From: Pseudoalteromonas sp. 3D05
GTDB taxonomy: Bacteria; Pseudomonadota; Gammaproteobacteria; Enterobacterales; Alteromonadaceae
Length of the DNA stretch: 64,000 nucleotides
Assembly (NCBI RefSeq): GCF_002723455.1
Contig: NZ_PDUS01000001.1
Coordinates: 378,038-442,037, forward strand
Direction of reading: 5' to 3'
Part shown: positions 17,981 to 27,172 of the stretch, piece after piece
How positions within the stretch are numbered: the stretch's first letter is position 1
Layout of the letters: every line of letters begins with the position of its first letter
The notes under the pieces: model-generated
What the model saw: the letters and a program-made list of their open reading frames with translations, nothing else
The model's database searches: none
Told to the model about the DNA's origin: nothing
Program-made: the position numbers and the translations under genes

Positions 17981-19804
17981 TTACTGTTGAGAAACCCACC
18001 GTTTTATTTTAGCTTCAAGAATAGGCATCGGTAGCGCACCATCAATTAAAATTTGAGTATGGAATGCCTTAATATCAAATTTATTGCCCAATTCATTCTT
18101 CGCGTAATCCCTAAGCTCTTGAATTTTAAATTGTCCTAACTTATATGACAATGCTTGACCAGGCCATGCAATATAACGCTCGACCTCTGCGACAATATCA
18201 CTTTTGGCCATCGATGAATTAGCTAACATATAGTCAATACCTTGCTGGCGAGTCCAGCCTTTAGCATGAAAACCAGTATCAAGCACTAAACGCATTGCAC
18301 GTAACTGCTCATCAGCTAAACGTCCATACCACATGTAGGGGTCTGTAAATAAGCCCATTTCCTTACCTAGGCTTTCAGCGTATAAAGCCCAACCTTCAGC
18401 AAAAACCGTATAGCCGCCAAATTTACGAAATAATGGAAGTCCTTCAATTTCTTGCTGTAATGCGATTTGAAAGTGATGACCAGGTGCCGCTTCATGAATT
18501 GATAGCGTTTCAAGTAGAAATTTAGGCTGCGCTTTTAAGTTAAATGTATTGATATAAAAAATGCCTGGACGTGATCCATCTGGCGCAGGCGACTGATAAG
18601 ATGCCCCCGCCGCTGACTCGGCTCTAAAATCTTCAACCGCTTTTACAACGTAATCAGCCTTCGGGGCAACATCAAATAACAAAGGAACTTGGGCATCTAT
18701 TTTAACTTTAACTGCTTCATAGGCAGCAATTAACTCCTCAGGAGTGTCGTAATAAAACTCATCTGAGGTACGTAAATGGGTAAAAAATGCGCTTAAGTCA
18801 CCTTCAAATCCCACCGTCTGTTTAACCTTTTTCATCTCATTTAATATACGTGAAACTTCATCTAAACCTATTTGGTGGATTTCATCAGCCTTTAATTCAA
18901 GCGTGGTGTGTTTTTTAATTTCATACTCATACCACGATTTACCATTTGGTAAGTCTGCATAGCCAATTGAATTGCGGCTATTTGGGATATACTCATTGGT
19001 TAAAAAGTCGCTCATTTGTTGGTAGGCAGGTACCAAGGTTTGCAAAATCATCGTGTTATAGGCAGCACTTATTTCAACTCGTTGTTGTTGAGTAAAGTCT
19101 TCTGGAAGGTTCTTTATTGGTCCCCAAAACAAAGAGTCGGTTGCTTTTGATACAATATGTACTTGGAACTGTGGAAGTAATTTTTGAGCTAGCGGCTTAG
19201 GTAATACAACCCCTTGTTTAATCCCTTGTCGCATCATATTTTCAACACTTTGCAACCACGCAGTGTATGCGTGTGCTCGTTCTATAAACGCAATGTAATC
19301 TTCTGGTGTATTAAAGGGTTGTGCGCTTTTACCTGAGCCAAAGCCAGCAAATGTGTTATGTGCTCCACCCATTTGGTTAATCGGCATTAAGTGCATAGGA
19401 AACTGAGCTCTTTGTAGCGCTAATGCCAAATCACGTTCAAGTATTTCATAGCTTAATAAGTCTTGCCCTTGTAGAGCTGACTTATCAATTTTACTCAATT
19501 TTTGTTGGTACAACTTATAAAAGTCACGTTGAGCATCGATATTACTTTGCGTCAATGGTGCGATAAATTGATTATTGTACTCAGCACGCCCTATAAATGT
19601 GCCGCCAATGGGGTTAAACGCTAGCCCATCATCAAAATAGTGCGTCAATAACTGGGTTAATTTTTTGCTCTCATTCATAACCTGCTCTGTGCTTGGAGGT
19701 GTTTCGTTATTAACACTGAGAGTATTTTCCTTATTTTGACCACTGCATGCACTCAGCGACAATACGATAGCAGCGCTTAACACGGTTAATTTTACTTTTT
19801 TCAT
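17981..19804 (-). CDS. DUF885 family lipoprotein, probable metallopeptidase
   Basis: The 607-residue protein has a lipoprotein signal with lipobox LSAC (Cys20). The DUF885 body contains HEAAPGHHFQ (about residue 438) and, some 30 residues later, FAEGWALYAESLG. These resemble the zinc ligands of HExxH-type peptidases. Related proteins are annotated as putative carboxypeptidases of the cell envelope. It is divergent from an exported amidohydrolase gene, with 144 bases between starts. The peptidase activity is inferred from motifs. Confidence 0.85.
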   Translation of the reverse strand: MKKVKLTVLSAAIVLSLSACSGQNKENTLSVNNETPPSTEQVMNESKKLTQLLTHYFDDGLAFNPIGGTFIGRAEYNNQFIAPLTQSNIDAQRDFYKLYQQKLSKIDKSALQGQDLLSYEILERDLALALQRAQFPMHLMPINQMGGAHNTFAGFGSGKSAQPFNTPEDYIAFIERAHAYTAWLQSVENMMRQGIKQGVVLPKPLAQKLLPQFQVHIVSKATDSLFWGPIKNLPEDFTQQQRVEISAAYNTMILQTLVPAYQQMSDFLTNEYIPNSRNSIGYADLPNGKSWYEYEIKKHTTLELKADEIHQIGLDEVSRILNEMKKVKQTVGFEGDLSAFFTHLRTSDEFYYDTPEELIAAYEAVKVKIDAQVPLLFDVAPKADYVVKAVEDFRAESAAGASYQSPAPDGSRPGIFYINTFNLKAQPKFLLETLSIHEAAPGHHFQIALQQEIEGLPLFRKFGGYTVFAEGWALYAESLGKEMGLFTDPYMWYGRLADEQLRAMRLVLDTGFHAKGWTRQQGIDYMLANSSMAKSDIVAEVERYIAWPGQALSYKLGQFKIQELRDYAKNELGNKFDIKAFHTQILIDGALPMPILEAKIKRWVSQQ

Positions 19805-19948
19805 AATTTATTCCTTGAATGAGAGAGAGTTGATTATGCGGTTTGAGTACATTGTATGGCAAGCTTTGTATTAGCTTTGACATTTTATTTACTTGTTTGG
19901 TGTGCATTGCTAAATTAAACGTACTAACAAGCGGCAAAAACTAAAATA

Positions 19949-21220
19949 ATGAAAAATATAAAAGTAATCACACTTAGCTTAAGTGCGTTTTTATTGTGTA
20001 GTCCGATGGCACAAGCTACTACTTATATAACTGCTAAAGCAATGGTAGACGTGCAAACAGGCCAGTTAAAAAATCAACCTCTTTTAAGCATTGACGACGG
20101 CGTAATTACTCATGTTGAATATGCCAAACAGCCAAATTTAAAACCAGGCGATAATCATATTAAGCTTGATGAATTAACGCTGCTTCCAGGCTTAATGGAT
20201 ATGCATGTGCACTTAACCAGCGACCCTACCGTACCGCGCAGCGAGCGAATTGGTCAGTCAATTCCACGCAAAGCAATTAAAGCGGCCTATTTTGCCAAAA
20301 AAACTCTGCATGCTGGTTTTACTTCAGTTAGAAATGTAGGCGCTGACGGTTACAGTGTTATTGCCGTTAGAGATGGTATAAACGCAGGCGATATAATAGG
20401 ACCACGAATATGGGCAGCAGGCCCCTCCTTAGGTGTTACTGGTGGCCACTGTGATAATAATCGGCTACCACCAGAACTAAAGTACACAGCAACAGGTGTT
20501 GCTGATGGCCCTTGGGCTGTTAGAGCAAAAGTACGCGAAAATATAAAATACGGTGCCAATGCTATAAAATTTTGCGCAACAGGCGGTGTTTTTTCTAAAG
20601 GCACAAAAGTGGGTATTCAACAATATAGCCAAGATGAAATGAATGCAATTGTTGATGAAGCCCATATGCGAGGTTTAACCGTTGCAGCACACGCACATGG
20701 AACCAGTGGCATTAAGGCCGCTATTGTAGCAGGAGTAGACAGTGTAGAGCACGTAAGTTACGTTGATGATGAAGCCATCGCCCTTGCTAAAAAACATGGT
20801 ACGTGGTTTTCAATGGATATTTATAATACTGAGTATACCCTAACCTACGGTGAACAAAACGGTGTTGCAGAAGAAAACCTTGCCAAAGAGCGCTTAGTGT
20901 CTAAAAGACAACGCGACAGTTTTTCTCGAGCAGTTAAGGCGGGTGTAAACATGGTGTTTGGCACTGATGCAGCTATTTACCCGCATGGCGATAATGCAAA
21001 ACAGTTTTCACGAATGGTAAAATTAGGCATGACTGAGTTACAGGCGATACAGTCTGCAACAATTAACAGTGCCAAATTATTAAAGGTTGAGCAATCTCTT
21101 GGTCAGATCAAGCCAAACTTTGCCGCCGATATAATCGCAGTGAAAGGAAACCCACTAGATGATATTACTTACTTAGAACACATTGAGTTCATTATGAAAG
21201 GCGGCGAACACATTAAGTAA
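19949..21220 (+). CDS. Exported amidohydrolase-family protein (Xaa-Pro dipeptidase-like)
   Basis: The 423-residue protein has a Sec signal peptide (about 1-23, ending AQA). The amidohydrolase metal motifs are in order: MDMHVHL (HxH, about residue 91), a Lys candidate in GANAIKFCATGG, HAHG, the SVEHVSYV histidine, and the aspartate in FGTDAAIYPHG. It matches the group often named imidazolonepropionase-like or Xaa-Pro dipeptidase amidohydrolases that act in the periplasm. The substrate is probably a peptide or cyclic amide. It is divergent from the DUF885 lipoprotein, suggesting joint peptide processing. Confidence 0.87.
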   Translation: MKNIKVITLSLSAFLLCSPMAQATTYITAKAMVDVQTGQLKNQPLLSIDDGVITHVEYAKQPNLKPGDNHIKLDELTLLPGLMDMHVHLTSDPTVPRSERIGQSIPRKAIKAAYFAKKTLHAGFTSVRNVGADGYSVIAVRDGINAGDIIGPRIWAAGPSLGVTGGHCDNNRLPPELKYTATGVADGPWAVRAKVRENIKYGANAIKFCATGGVFSKGTKVGIQQYSQDEMNAIVDEAHMRGLTVAAHAHGTSGIKAAIVAGVDSVEHVSYVDDEAIALAKKHGTWFSMDIYNTEYTLTYGEQNGVAEENLAKERLVSKRQRDSFSRAVKAGVNMVFGTDAAIYPHGDNAKQFSRMVKLGMTELQAIQSATINSAKLLKVEQSLGQIKPNFAADIIAVKGNPLDDITYLEHIEFIMKGGEHIK

Positions 21221-21243
21221 ACCAAAGTGCTATTTTCATTTAA

Positions 21244-21266
21244 ACGTGGGGCCCCTCACCCCACGT
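21244..21266 (+). terminator. Hairpin after the amidohydrolase gene
   Basis: ACGTGGGG (21244-21251) pairs with CCCCACGT (21259-21266) around a 7-base loop. It is strong and 24 bases past the stop codon, but no clear U-tract follows, so termination is likely rather than certain. Confidence 0.5.
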
Positions 21267-21375
21267 AATAAACTATTCATCCCCTCTGCTCATAAAAAGT
21301 AAATATATATAAAACATGCCGTTATAAAAATGTAGACAGCCTATTTAATTTTGATAAAAGTTAATTTTTACTTGT

Positions 21376-21402
21376 AATGCAAATGCAACACATTATCATT
21401 GC
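21376..21402. promoter_or_regulatory. Candidate Fur-box-like site before the siderophore receptor
   Basis: The stretch includes ATTATCATT (21392-21400) preceded by AATGCAAATG. It matches about 11 of 19 positions of the GATAATGATAATCATTATC Fur consensus, strongest in one half. It lies about 25-50 bases upstream of the receptor ATG. The receptor family supports iron control, but the site itself is weak. Confidence 0.35.
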
Positions 21403-21426
21403 GAAAAACTTTAATGGCGACTATGT

Positions 21427-23838
21427 ATGACAACACATAAACTTTCTTTAATTACGCTCGCGTGCTTAACTTCATTCAATGCTTTATCAGCTCAAGAGTC
21501 TGAACTAGAACACATCACTGTTTATCAAAAGCAAAACCATGTTGTGCTAAATTCCGGCTTAGCAACAAAATCTAATATGTCTCTAATGGAAACGCCTGCC
21601 CCAATTGTGGTGGTGGATCAAGAATTAATAAATTCACAAGGGGTTGATAACCTTCAAGACTTAGCGCGTAATATCAGCGGTGTTACCCAAGCAGGTAATA
21701 ACTATGGTATTGGTGATAACTTGGTTATTCGTGGCTTAGGTGCAAATTACACGTATGACGGTATGTACGGCGGTGCAGGTTTAGGCAATACCTTTAACCC
21801 AACTCGCTCGCTTACCAATGTTGAGGCCGTTGAAGTTCTTAAAGGTCCAGCCACGGGTTTATATGGTATGGGCAGTGCCGGTGGTGTTATAAACCTTATT
21901 GAAAAAAAACCACAGTTTGAAGCAAAGCATTCAGTGCAAGCTGAGGTTGGTCAATGGAACACTTACTCACTTGCAGTTGATAGTACAGATGCAATTACAG
22001 ATAACCTAGCCTACCGAGTAAACGCTAAAACAGCACGCAGTGACGGCTATCGTGATTTAAAAGACGATCGTGATGAAATATATAGCTCACTAAAATATGT
22101 TCTCGATGACAAACAAGACATCATGCTCTCAGCGGCTTATATAAAAGATGCCATTGCTGTTGACTCTATCGGCCACCCTATCCGTATTTTTAATGCAGAG
22201 TCGGTTGGTGGCAAAACAGCGAGTCAGGTAACTGGCGATGATCTAGTAAATGACCAATCATTGGCTGGTTTACAGTTAACCCAAGCACAACGCCAACAAC
22301 TCGCTGATTCATTAGCCAGTTCAGATGGTTTAACGCCTTATGCATTTGGCCACAACGGGATAATTTCCCCAATGGCGAAGGATAATAAAGGTGAAGAACT
22401 GCGTTTTAAATTAACGCATAATTATTACCTTACGGATGATTTATTTTTAAACCAACAACTGCAATATCGTAATTACGAATCTAGCTTTGCCCGTCAAACC
22501 GGCGCTTACAATTATGTGTATTGGAACCGCAGAGGTGTTATTAATGCAGACCCACGCGCCCCATTAGTTATTGATGATGTGCTCTATCCGTTTGCTGCAC
22601 GTCGCCAAGAATATCGCCAAGTTGAAGCGGACGAAAAATCATGGCAGTACTTTGCTGATTTACGCTATGACTTTAGCCTAGGTGATATAGATAATGAGCT
22701 ATTAGTTAATGCTAATTACGAAGACCGTGATGTCCGCTTCACACAATATTCTATTTGGGATAAAGACTATATTCTCAAAGATAAAAACGGTGATACTACA
22801 TACCAAGGATCGTTACCTTATATTTTTGACATTCGCACACCAAACTGGGGCGAAGGTCAATTTAGTGATTACGACCCACTTAAAACCAGTAACTACAATA
22901 AGAAAGTTCAAGCATGGGGCGTAGGTTTACAACATGTGGCCTATATTCATGACACATTTACCACCCGTGTCGGTTTTGCCTATAACGAAATTACACAAAA
23001 ATATGAACACTTTGGTGTAGACGCCCGTTATCGTGCAAGCGCTGCAGCTGCAACACCAGAAGCCAGCACCTCCGATAATGGTTTAACCTATAACTTAGGC
23101 GCTACTTATAAACCAAGTGATGACATCTCACTGTTTATAAATCACTCAAAAGGCCGCACAGCTTACAGTGTTCTAGGTTCAGTAAAAGGAAATGAAGCTG
23201 ACCGTGAAGACGCGCAGTCGCTCAGTACTGATTTAGGGATTAGGATGAAGGGCTTTGATGATCAATTACTCGCTTCATTAGTCGTGTTTGATACCGCACG
23301 TACTAACTTAGAATATGCAAATCCTGACTATGATGAAGCTACATCGCCTGCATCGGTACCACAAAGTTATTTTGATGGTGAAGAACAAACCCGTGGTGTG
23401 GAACTTGATTTAAATGCGTATTTAAACGAGCAATGGAAAGTCAATATTAACGGTGTTTATCAAGATGCCCGCGATAAGAAAAACCCTAACTCAAGCTCAT
23501 TTGATACTCGTCAAAAAGGCGTTCCCTATGTCACAGCAAGCACATGGGTTACCTATAGCGCTCAATGGTTTGAACTAACAGAGCCATTAAAAATTAGTGT
23601 CGGTGTTAAATATGTTGATGACAGAAGCACTAACTCGTCATCATTCGGTATTCCAGATGGCTACGTAGCGAGTTACACCGTTTATGATGCTGCACTGAGT
23701 TACAACACCGAACAATGGGGCATACAGTTAAACCTAAATAACCTCTTTAATGAAGTATATTATTCAAAAGCGATGTTTTTGGGTGGAATGCCTGGTGAAG
23801 AGCGAAATGCAAAATTAACGTTGAGTTATAAACTGTAA
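21427..23838 (+). CDS. TonB-dependent siderophore receptor
   Basis: The 803-residue outer-membrane receptor has a signal peptide (about 1-22, ending LSA), a TonB-box-like LEHITVYQ segment and a plug domain (about 50-160). The plug includes SNMSLMETPAPIVVVDQEL, DLARNISGV, VEVLKGPATGLYGMGSAGGV and INLIEKKP, diagnostic of the ferric-siderophore receptor subfamily. The barrel ends in KLTLSYKL. Length is normal. No siderophore synthesis genes or inner-membrane ABC importer lie nearby. A Fur-like sequence precedes it. Confidence 0.92.
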   Translation: MTTHKLSLITLACLTSFNALSAQESELEHITVYQKQNHVVLNSGLATKSNMSLMETPAPIVVVDQELINSQGVDNLQDLARNISGVTQAGNNYGIGDNLVIRGLGANYTYDGMYGGAGLGNTFNPTRSLTNVEAVEVLKGPATGLYGMGSAGGVINLIEKKPQFEAKHSVQAEVGQWNTYSLAVDSTDAITDNLAYRVNAKTARSDGYRDLKDDRDEIYSSLKYVLDDKQDIMLSAAYIKDAIAVDSIGHPIRIFNAESVGGKTASQVTGDDLVNDQSLAGLQLTQAQRQQLADSLASSDGLTPYAFGHNGIISPMAKDNKGEELRFKLTHNYYLTDDLFLNQQLQYRNYESSFARQTGAYNYVYWNRRGVINADPRAPLVIDDVLYPFAARRQEYRQVEADEKSWQYFADLRYDFSLGDIDNELLVNANYEDRDVRFTQYSIWDKDYILKDKNGDTTYQGSLPYIFDIRTPNWGEGQFSDYDPLKTSNYNKKVQAWGVGLQHVAYIHDTFTTRVGFAYNEITQKYEHFGVDARYRASAAAATPEASTSDNGLTYNLGATYKPSDDISLFINHSKGRTAYSVLGSVKGNEADREDAQSLSTDLGIRMKGFDDQLLASLVVFDTARTNLEYANPDYDEATSPASVPQSYFDGEEQTRGVELDLNAYLNEQWKVNINGVYQDARDKKNPNSSSFDTRQKGVPYVTASTWVTYSAQWFELTEPLKISVGVKYVDDRSTNSSSFGIPDGYVASYTVYDAALSYNTEQWGIQLNLNNLFNEVYYSKAMFLGGMPGEERNAKLTLSYKL

Positions 23839-23849
23839 GTTATCAAAGT

Positions 23850-23872
23850 AGAGCGCACATCGTGTGCGCTCT
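23850..23872. terminator. Hairpin terminator between convergent receptor and adhP genes
   Basis: AGAGCGCACA (23850-23859) pairs perfectly with TGTGCGCTCT (23863-23872), loop TCG. It lies 12 bases after one stop codon and 11 before the other, so it probably serves both strands. Confidence 0.75.
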
Positions 23873-23882
23873 GAATTATTTT

Positions 23883-24893
23883 CTATATAGTAACTACAAT
23901 TCGACCGTTAATATCGCCTTTTAACATGTCGTCAAAAATTTCGTTAATGTCATCGAGGCGTTTTTCTTCAATAATGGCACGCACCTTACCTTGCGCTGCA
24001 AACTCTAAACATTCTTGTAAGTCTTTACGCGTGCCAACAATTGAACCCACAACTGAAACCCCATTTAAGACTGTATCAAATATTGGCAAAGGCATTTCCT
24101 CTGGTGGCAATCCAACTAAAACGCATTTACCACCGCGCCTTACACTTTTATACGCTTGCTCAAAACCTGGCTTTGAAACCGCCGTACACACTACGGCATG
24201 CGCGCCCCCTACTTTTTCAAAAATTGTTTCGCTTGGCACACACTCTTTAAAATCAAGGGTTATATCTGCGCCGAGCTTGGCAGCTAAAGCAAGCTTTTCA
24301 CTCCCCGTATCAACTGCAATTACGTTAAACCCCATGGCCTTAGCGTACTGCACAGCTAAATGACCTAGGCCACCTACACCTACAATAGCAACCCATTGTC
24401 CCGGTTTTGCCTCTGATACCTTTAATGCTTTATAAGTGGTCACACCCGCGCAAAATAATGGGGCTGCTTCAGCAAAGCCAACATTATCAGGTATTTTTAC
24501 CACGTAATCGCCATGAGCGAGACAATATTCAGCATAGCCGCCATCAATTGAATAACCTGTATTGTGCTGCGACAAACAAAGTGTTTCTTTTCCATCTAAA
24601 CAAAATTCACAATGCCCACACGCACTGTAAAGCCACGGCACACCCACTCTATCACCCACTTTCAGATGATGTATATTACTGCCTACCTCTTCAATCACCC
24701 CAACACCTTCATGGCCTGGAACCAAAGGCATTTTAGGTTTAACAGGCCAATCGCCATGGCATGCATGTAAGTCCGTATGGCAAACACCACATGCTGCAAT
24801 TTTTACCAGCACATCATTTATACCAACCGTTGGAATAGGTAAATCAGTAATTTCTAAGCGTCCTTTGAATTCAGTATTTATAGCAGCTTTCAT
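23883..24893 (-). CDS. adhP: Zinc-dependent alcohol dehydrogenase
   Basis: It interconverts primary alcohols and aldehydes with NAD. The 336-residue MDR-family protein has the catalytic zinc ligands in [16 protein letters not shown] and [13 protein letters not shown], the structural zinc cysteines in [15 protein letters not shown], and the nucleotide-binding [17 protein letters not shown]. This matches AdhP of enteric bacteria in length and motifs. It is divergent from a GbsR/MarR-type regulator gene with 190 bases between starts, which suggests local control. Confidence 0.93.
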   Translation of the reverse strand: MKAAINTEFKGRLEITDLPIPTVGINDVLVKIAACGVCHTDLHACHGDWPVKPKMPLVPGHEGVGVIEEVGSNIHHLKVGDRVGVPWLYSACGHCEFCLDGKETLCLSQHNTGYSIDGGYAEYCLAHGDYVVKIPDNVGFAEAAPLFCAGVTTYKALKVSEAKPGQWVAIVGVGGLGHLAVQYAKAMGFNVIAVDTGSEKLALAAKLGADITLDFKECVPSETIFEKVGGAHAVVCTAVSKPGFEQAYKSVRRGGKCVLVGLPPEEMPLPIFDTVLNGVSVVGSIVGTRKDLQECLEFAAQGKVRAIIEEKRLDDINEIFDDMLKGDINGRIVVTI

Positions 24894-25083
24894 ATTTAAT
24901 TCCTTGTGAGAGTTGTCATCGTTATGGGTATAGCTTACGCCAATATAAAGGAATGTGATTTAATCTAAATCAAACTTTGGTCGCACAAAAATCAGGCAGC
25001 TCATATTATCAATCACGGTAGTACTTGCTATACAGTTTAAGCGTGCTAGCATTAGTTTCATTGTTTATTGAAACTTAAAAAAT

Positions 25084-25626
25084 ATGACATTATCAGACAA
25101 AAACTACGCATTTGTAATGCACTGTGGCGAAATGGGCAGTCGTTGGGGGTTTAATCGTACAATTGGTCAAATGTGCGGGTTACTTATTATTACTAAAGAA
25201 CCTATGACGGCCAATGAAATTGCAGATGCCTTAAGCATTTCTAGGGGTAATGTCAGTATGGGAATAAAAGAATTGCAATCGTGGCGCCTCATTAAGGTGC
25301 AGCATATTCCCGGCGACCGTAAAGAATATTATGCTCCAGCTGGTACAATTTGGGACATGGCCAACCGCGTATTTGAAGAGCGCAAAAAACGCGAGATAGA
25401 TCCAACCCTCAGCTTACTACGCGACAATATTATAGAGCAAGCCCACAACGATGATGAACGTTTCGCTCAGCAACAAATGCAAGAAATTCACGACTTGTTA
25501 GAGACCGTAACAAAATGGTCAGCCGAATTACAACGCCTAAGCCCAGAACAACTGCAAAGCTTAATGAAGTTAGGCTCAGGTATAGGTAAAGTACTCGACT
25601 TTAAAGATAAAATATTAAAGAAATAG
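25084..25626 (+). CDS. GbsR/MarR-family transcriptional regulator
   Basis: The 180-residue protein has the GbsR-family N-terminal segment GSRWGFNRTIGQMCGLLII. A winged helix-turn-helix follows (about 40-90, TANEIADALSISRGNVSMGI and KELQSWRLIKV), with wing HIPGDRKEYYAP, and then a long C-terminal dimerisation helix. It is divergent from adhP and most simply regulates it and itself. The inducer is unknown. A CTAG-containing repeat-like sequence follows its stop codon. Confidence 0.88.
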   Translation: MTLSDKNYAFVMHCGEMGSRWGFNRTIGQMCGLLIITKEPMTANEIADALSISRGNVSMGIKELQSWRLIKVQHIPGDRKEYYAPAGTIWDMANRVFEERKKREIDPTLSLLRDNIIEQAHNDDERFAQQQMQEIHDLLETVTKWSAELQRLSPEQLQSLMKLGSGIGKVLDFKDKILKK

Positions 25627-25727
25627 GGTTTGCTAGGAACGAGAGTAAAGTTAGCGAGCTTTATGGTTCTAGGTTCTGACAATACAAAATACAAAATTAG
25701 TAGAATCGGACTTTAAAGAAAGATAAT
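25627..25727. repeat. Repeat-like sequence with imperfect CTAGGAAC / GGTTCTAG arms
   Basis: CTAGGAAC near 25632 and GGTTCTAG near 25666 form imperfect inverted arms around AGCGAGCT. A related block, CTAG next to an AGCGAGC-type sequence on the opposite strand, occurs at about 27065-27080. The two blocks flank the AT-rich orphan gene. Confidence 0.35.
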
Positions 25728-26744
25728 ATGAATTCATATCGTAAAAGATGCATTAGTAAACACCTTAAATTAAAAGATAAAATTAAAGTTTATCTTGATA
25801 CAAAATATTGGTTGATACTTAGGGATGTTCAACTAAAACAAAGTATATGCCCAAAGAAGATTAAAATACATAGAACAATCCTAAATCTTGCTGAATCAAA
25901 AAAAGTTATTTTTCCAATTTCTCAATATGTACTAAATGAATTAGTAAAACAAAGAGATAGAAGAACTTTAGAAGAAAGCTTTAACCTAATTCTCCAACTT
26001 TCAAATAATATTTCAATTAGAACTTATAAAGAGCGCATCTTTGAGGAAGTAATATCATTTATTAAAGATGTTGCAGATAAAAAACTAAATTTTAATTCAG
26101 AGGTAAATAACCAACATGTTTGGACATCTATACCATATAGCTTTGGAAAGTTTGTTATAGAAACTGAAAACAATGGCCACTTTGACGAAGAAGCTCAGCA
26201 AGTTATTTTTGAATCTGAGTCAATAGACCAAATGTTTCTTAATATTATTCTAGAAGAAAGTGAAGATAGCAGCAACTTTCCAGACCCAACTGATATGCTG
26301 AATGCGAAAAAAAGTGATAAATATAAAAACACACTTAAAAATCAATCTTGTGAGTTTCATTCAGAACTTGAAAGGGGCTTAGTAGTAAATGCTTTCATTG
26401 AGGCTTTTGACTCTTCCTATAATAACAAAGATGTTGAAACTGCACTCATTGCCTTAAATATCTTAAAATACAAAAATAAGCTGGGTAATGTTTTGCCGAC
26501 ACTGAACACTTATTCGACCTTATTAACAACTTGGATAATTGAACAGAACTCAAAAATCAAGGTGAATCACTATTTTGATATTCACCATGCTACAGCTGCA
26601 CTGCCATACTTTGATATTTTTCTGACAGAAAACAGCCTGAAAGATGCAATCAAGAGAGTAACGCCAAAATATTTAGAATTTAATAAGTGTAAAGTAGGCT
26701 CTACACTAGAGGAAGCTATTGAAATATTAAATTCATTAAAATAA
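25728..26744 (+). CDS. Orphan protein with PIN-nuclease-like motifs
   Basis: I do not recognise this 338-residue protein as a named family. Its N-terminus KVYLDTKYWLIL puts an aspartate (Asp24) after a short beta strand, and Glu71 follows in SQYVLNELVKQ. The C-terminal block FDIHHATAALPYFDIFLTEN (Asp284, Asp296) has the acidic pattern and strand of the last PIN-domain motifs. The middle is a helical insertion of about 180 residues. PIN domains are Mg-dependent RNases in toxins and RNA processing. No antitoxin-sized partner is adjacent. It is noticeably richer in A/T than its neighbours and flanked by repeat-like sequences, suggesting acquisition. Function remains unproven. Confidence 0.6.
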   Translation: MNSYRKRCISKHLKLKDKIKVYLDTKYWLILRDVQLKQSICPKKIKIHRTILNLAESKKVIFPISQYVLNELVKQRDRRTLEESFNLILQLSNNISIRTYKERIFEEVISFIKDVADKKLNFNSEVNNQHVWTSIPYSFGKFVIETENNGHFDEEAQQVIFESESIDQMFLNIILEESEDSSNFPDPTDMLNAKKSDKYKNTLKNQSCEFHSELERGLVVNAFIEAFDSSYNNKDVETALIALNILKYKNKLGNVLPTLNTYSTLLTTWIIEQNSKIKVNHYFDIHHATAALPYFDIFLTENSLKDAIKRVTPKYLEFNKCKVGSTLEEAIEILNSLK

Positions 26745-27095
26745 AAGCTATAAGTAAATGCTTTTTGTCATAAATTGTATTAGTTTAGACATCAAGATTT
26801 TGACTCTGTGGTTATGTCGAAAAGCAGTCTATTTTCTACCCTGTTACTTATAAATTTTAATGTCTACCCTAAAACCCAGCGCCTCTTAATCTCTTTGTAA
26901 ATAAATCACTTAAAGAGCTTTAAACACACAATGCAAATGAAAAAACACTTGTTAATGCTGAGCCTAGATGCAGACTGATAAGGTATTTATTCGTTGGGTT
27001 TCGTTGCACTCTACCCAACCTACGTTGCCAAATTTAACTCCGAACTTACGACTTAAAGCTTACCGCTCCTAGCTCGCTTATATTCTTTATAAACA
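26745..27095. other. Gene-free AT-rich stretch with repeat fragments
   Basis: No supported gene is present. The stretch contains the GTTGGGT/ACCCAAC stem-loop repeat and a CTCCTAGCTCGCT block related to the sequence after the GbsR gene. It joins the orphan gene to the mltB terminator. Confidence 0.5.
26993..27019. repeat. GTTGGGT...ACCCAAC dispersed stem-loop repeat
   Basis: GTTGGGT (26993-26999) pairs with ACCCAAC (27013-27019) around TTCGTTGCACTCT. I recall this GGGTTTCGTTGCACTC...ACCCAACCTACG motif as a common intergenic repeat in many proteobacteria. Only one copy is seen here. Confidence 0.55.
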
Positions 27096-27120
27096 AAAGC
27101 GCGAGATATACTCGCGCTTT
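27096..27120 (-). terminator. Hairpin terminator downstream of mltB
   Basis: AAAGCGCGAG (27096-27105) pairs perfectly with CTCGCGCTTT (27111-27120), loop ATATA. The minus-strand transcript then reads into a T-rich stretch. It is 53 bases past the mltB stop codon, beyond the CTAG cluster. Confidence 0.65.
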
Positions 27121-27131
27121 GTGCAAACACC

Positions 27132-27157
27132 CTAGCACCTAGTTACCTAGCAACTAG
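27132..27157. repeat. Cluster of four CTAG tetranucleotides
   Basis: CTAG occurs at 27132, 27139, 27147 and 27154, that is four times in 26 bases with 7-8 base spacing. CTAG is generally rare in proteobacterial DNA. It lies between the mltB stop codon and its terminator hairpin. Confidence 0.6.
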
Positions 27158-27172
27158 TCATCTATTAACTTA

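Noticed and set aside
26880..27160. CRISPR array in the repeat-rich gap before mltB
   Set aside because: The short CTAG spacing (7-8 bases) and non-identical repeats do not form repeat-spacer units, and no cas gene is present.
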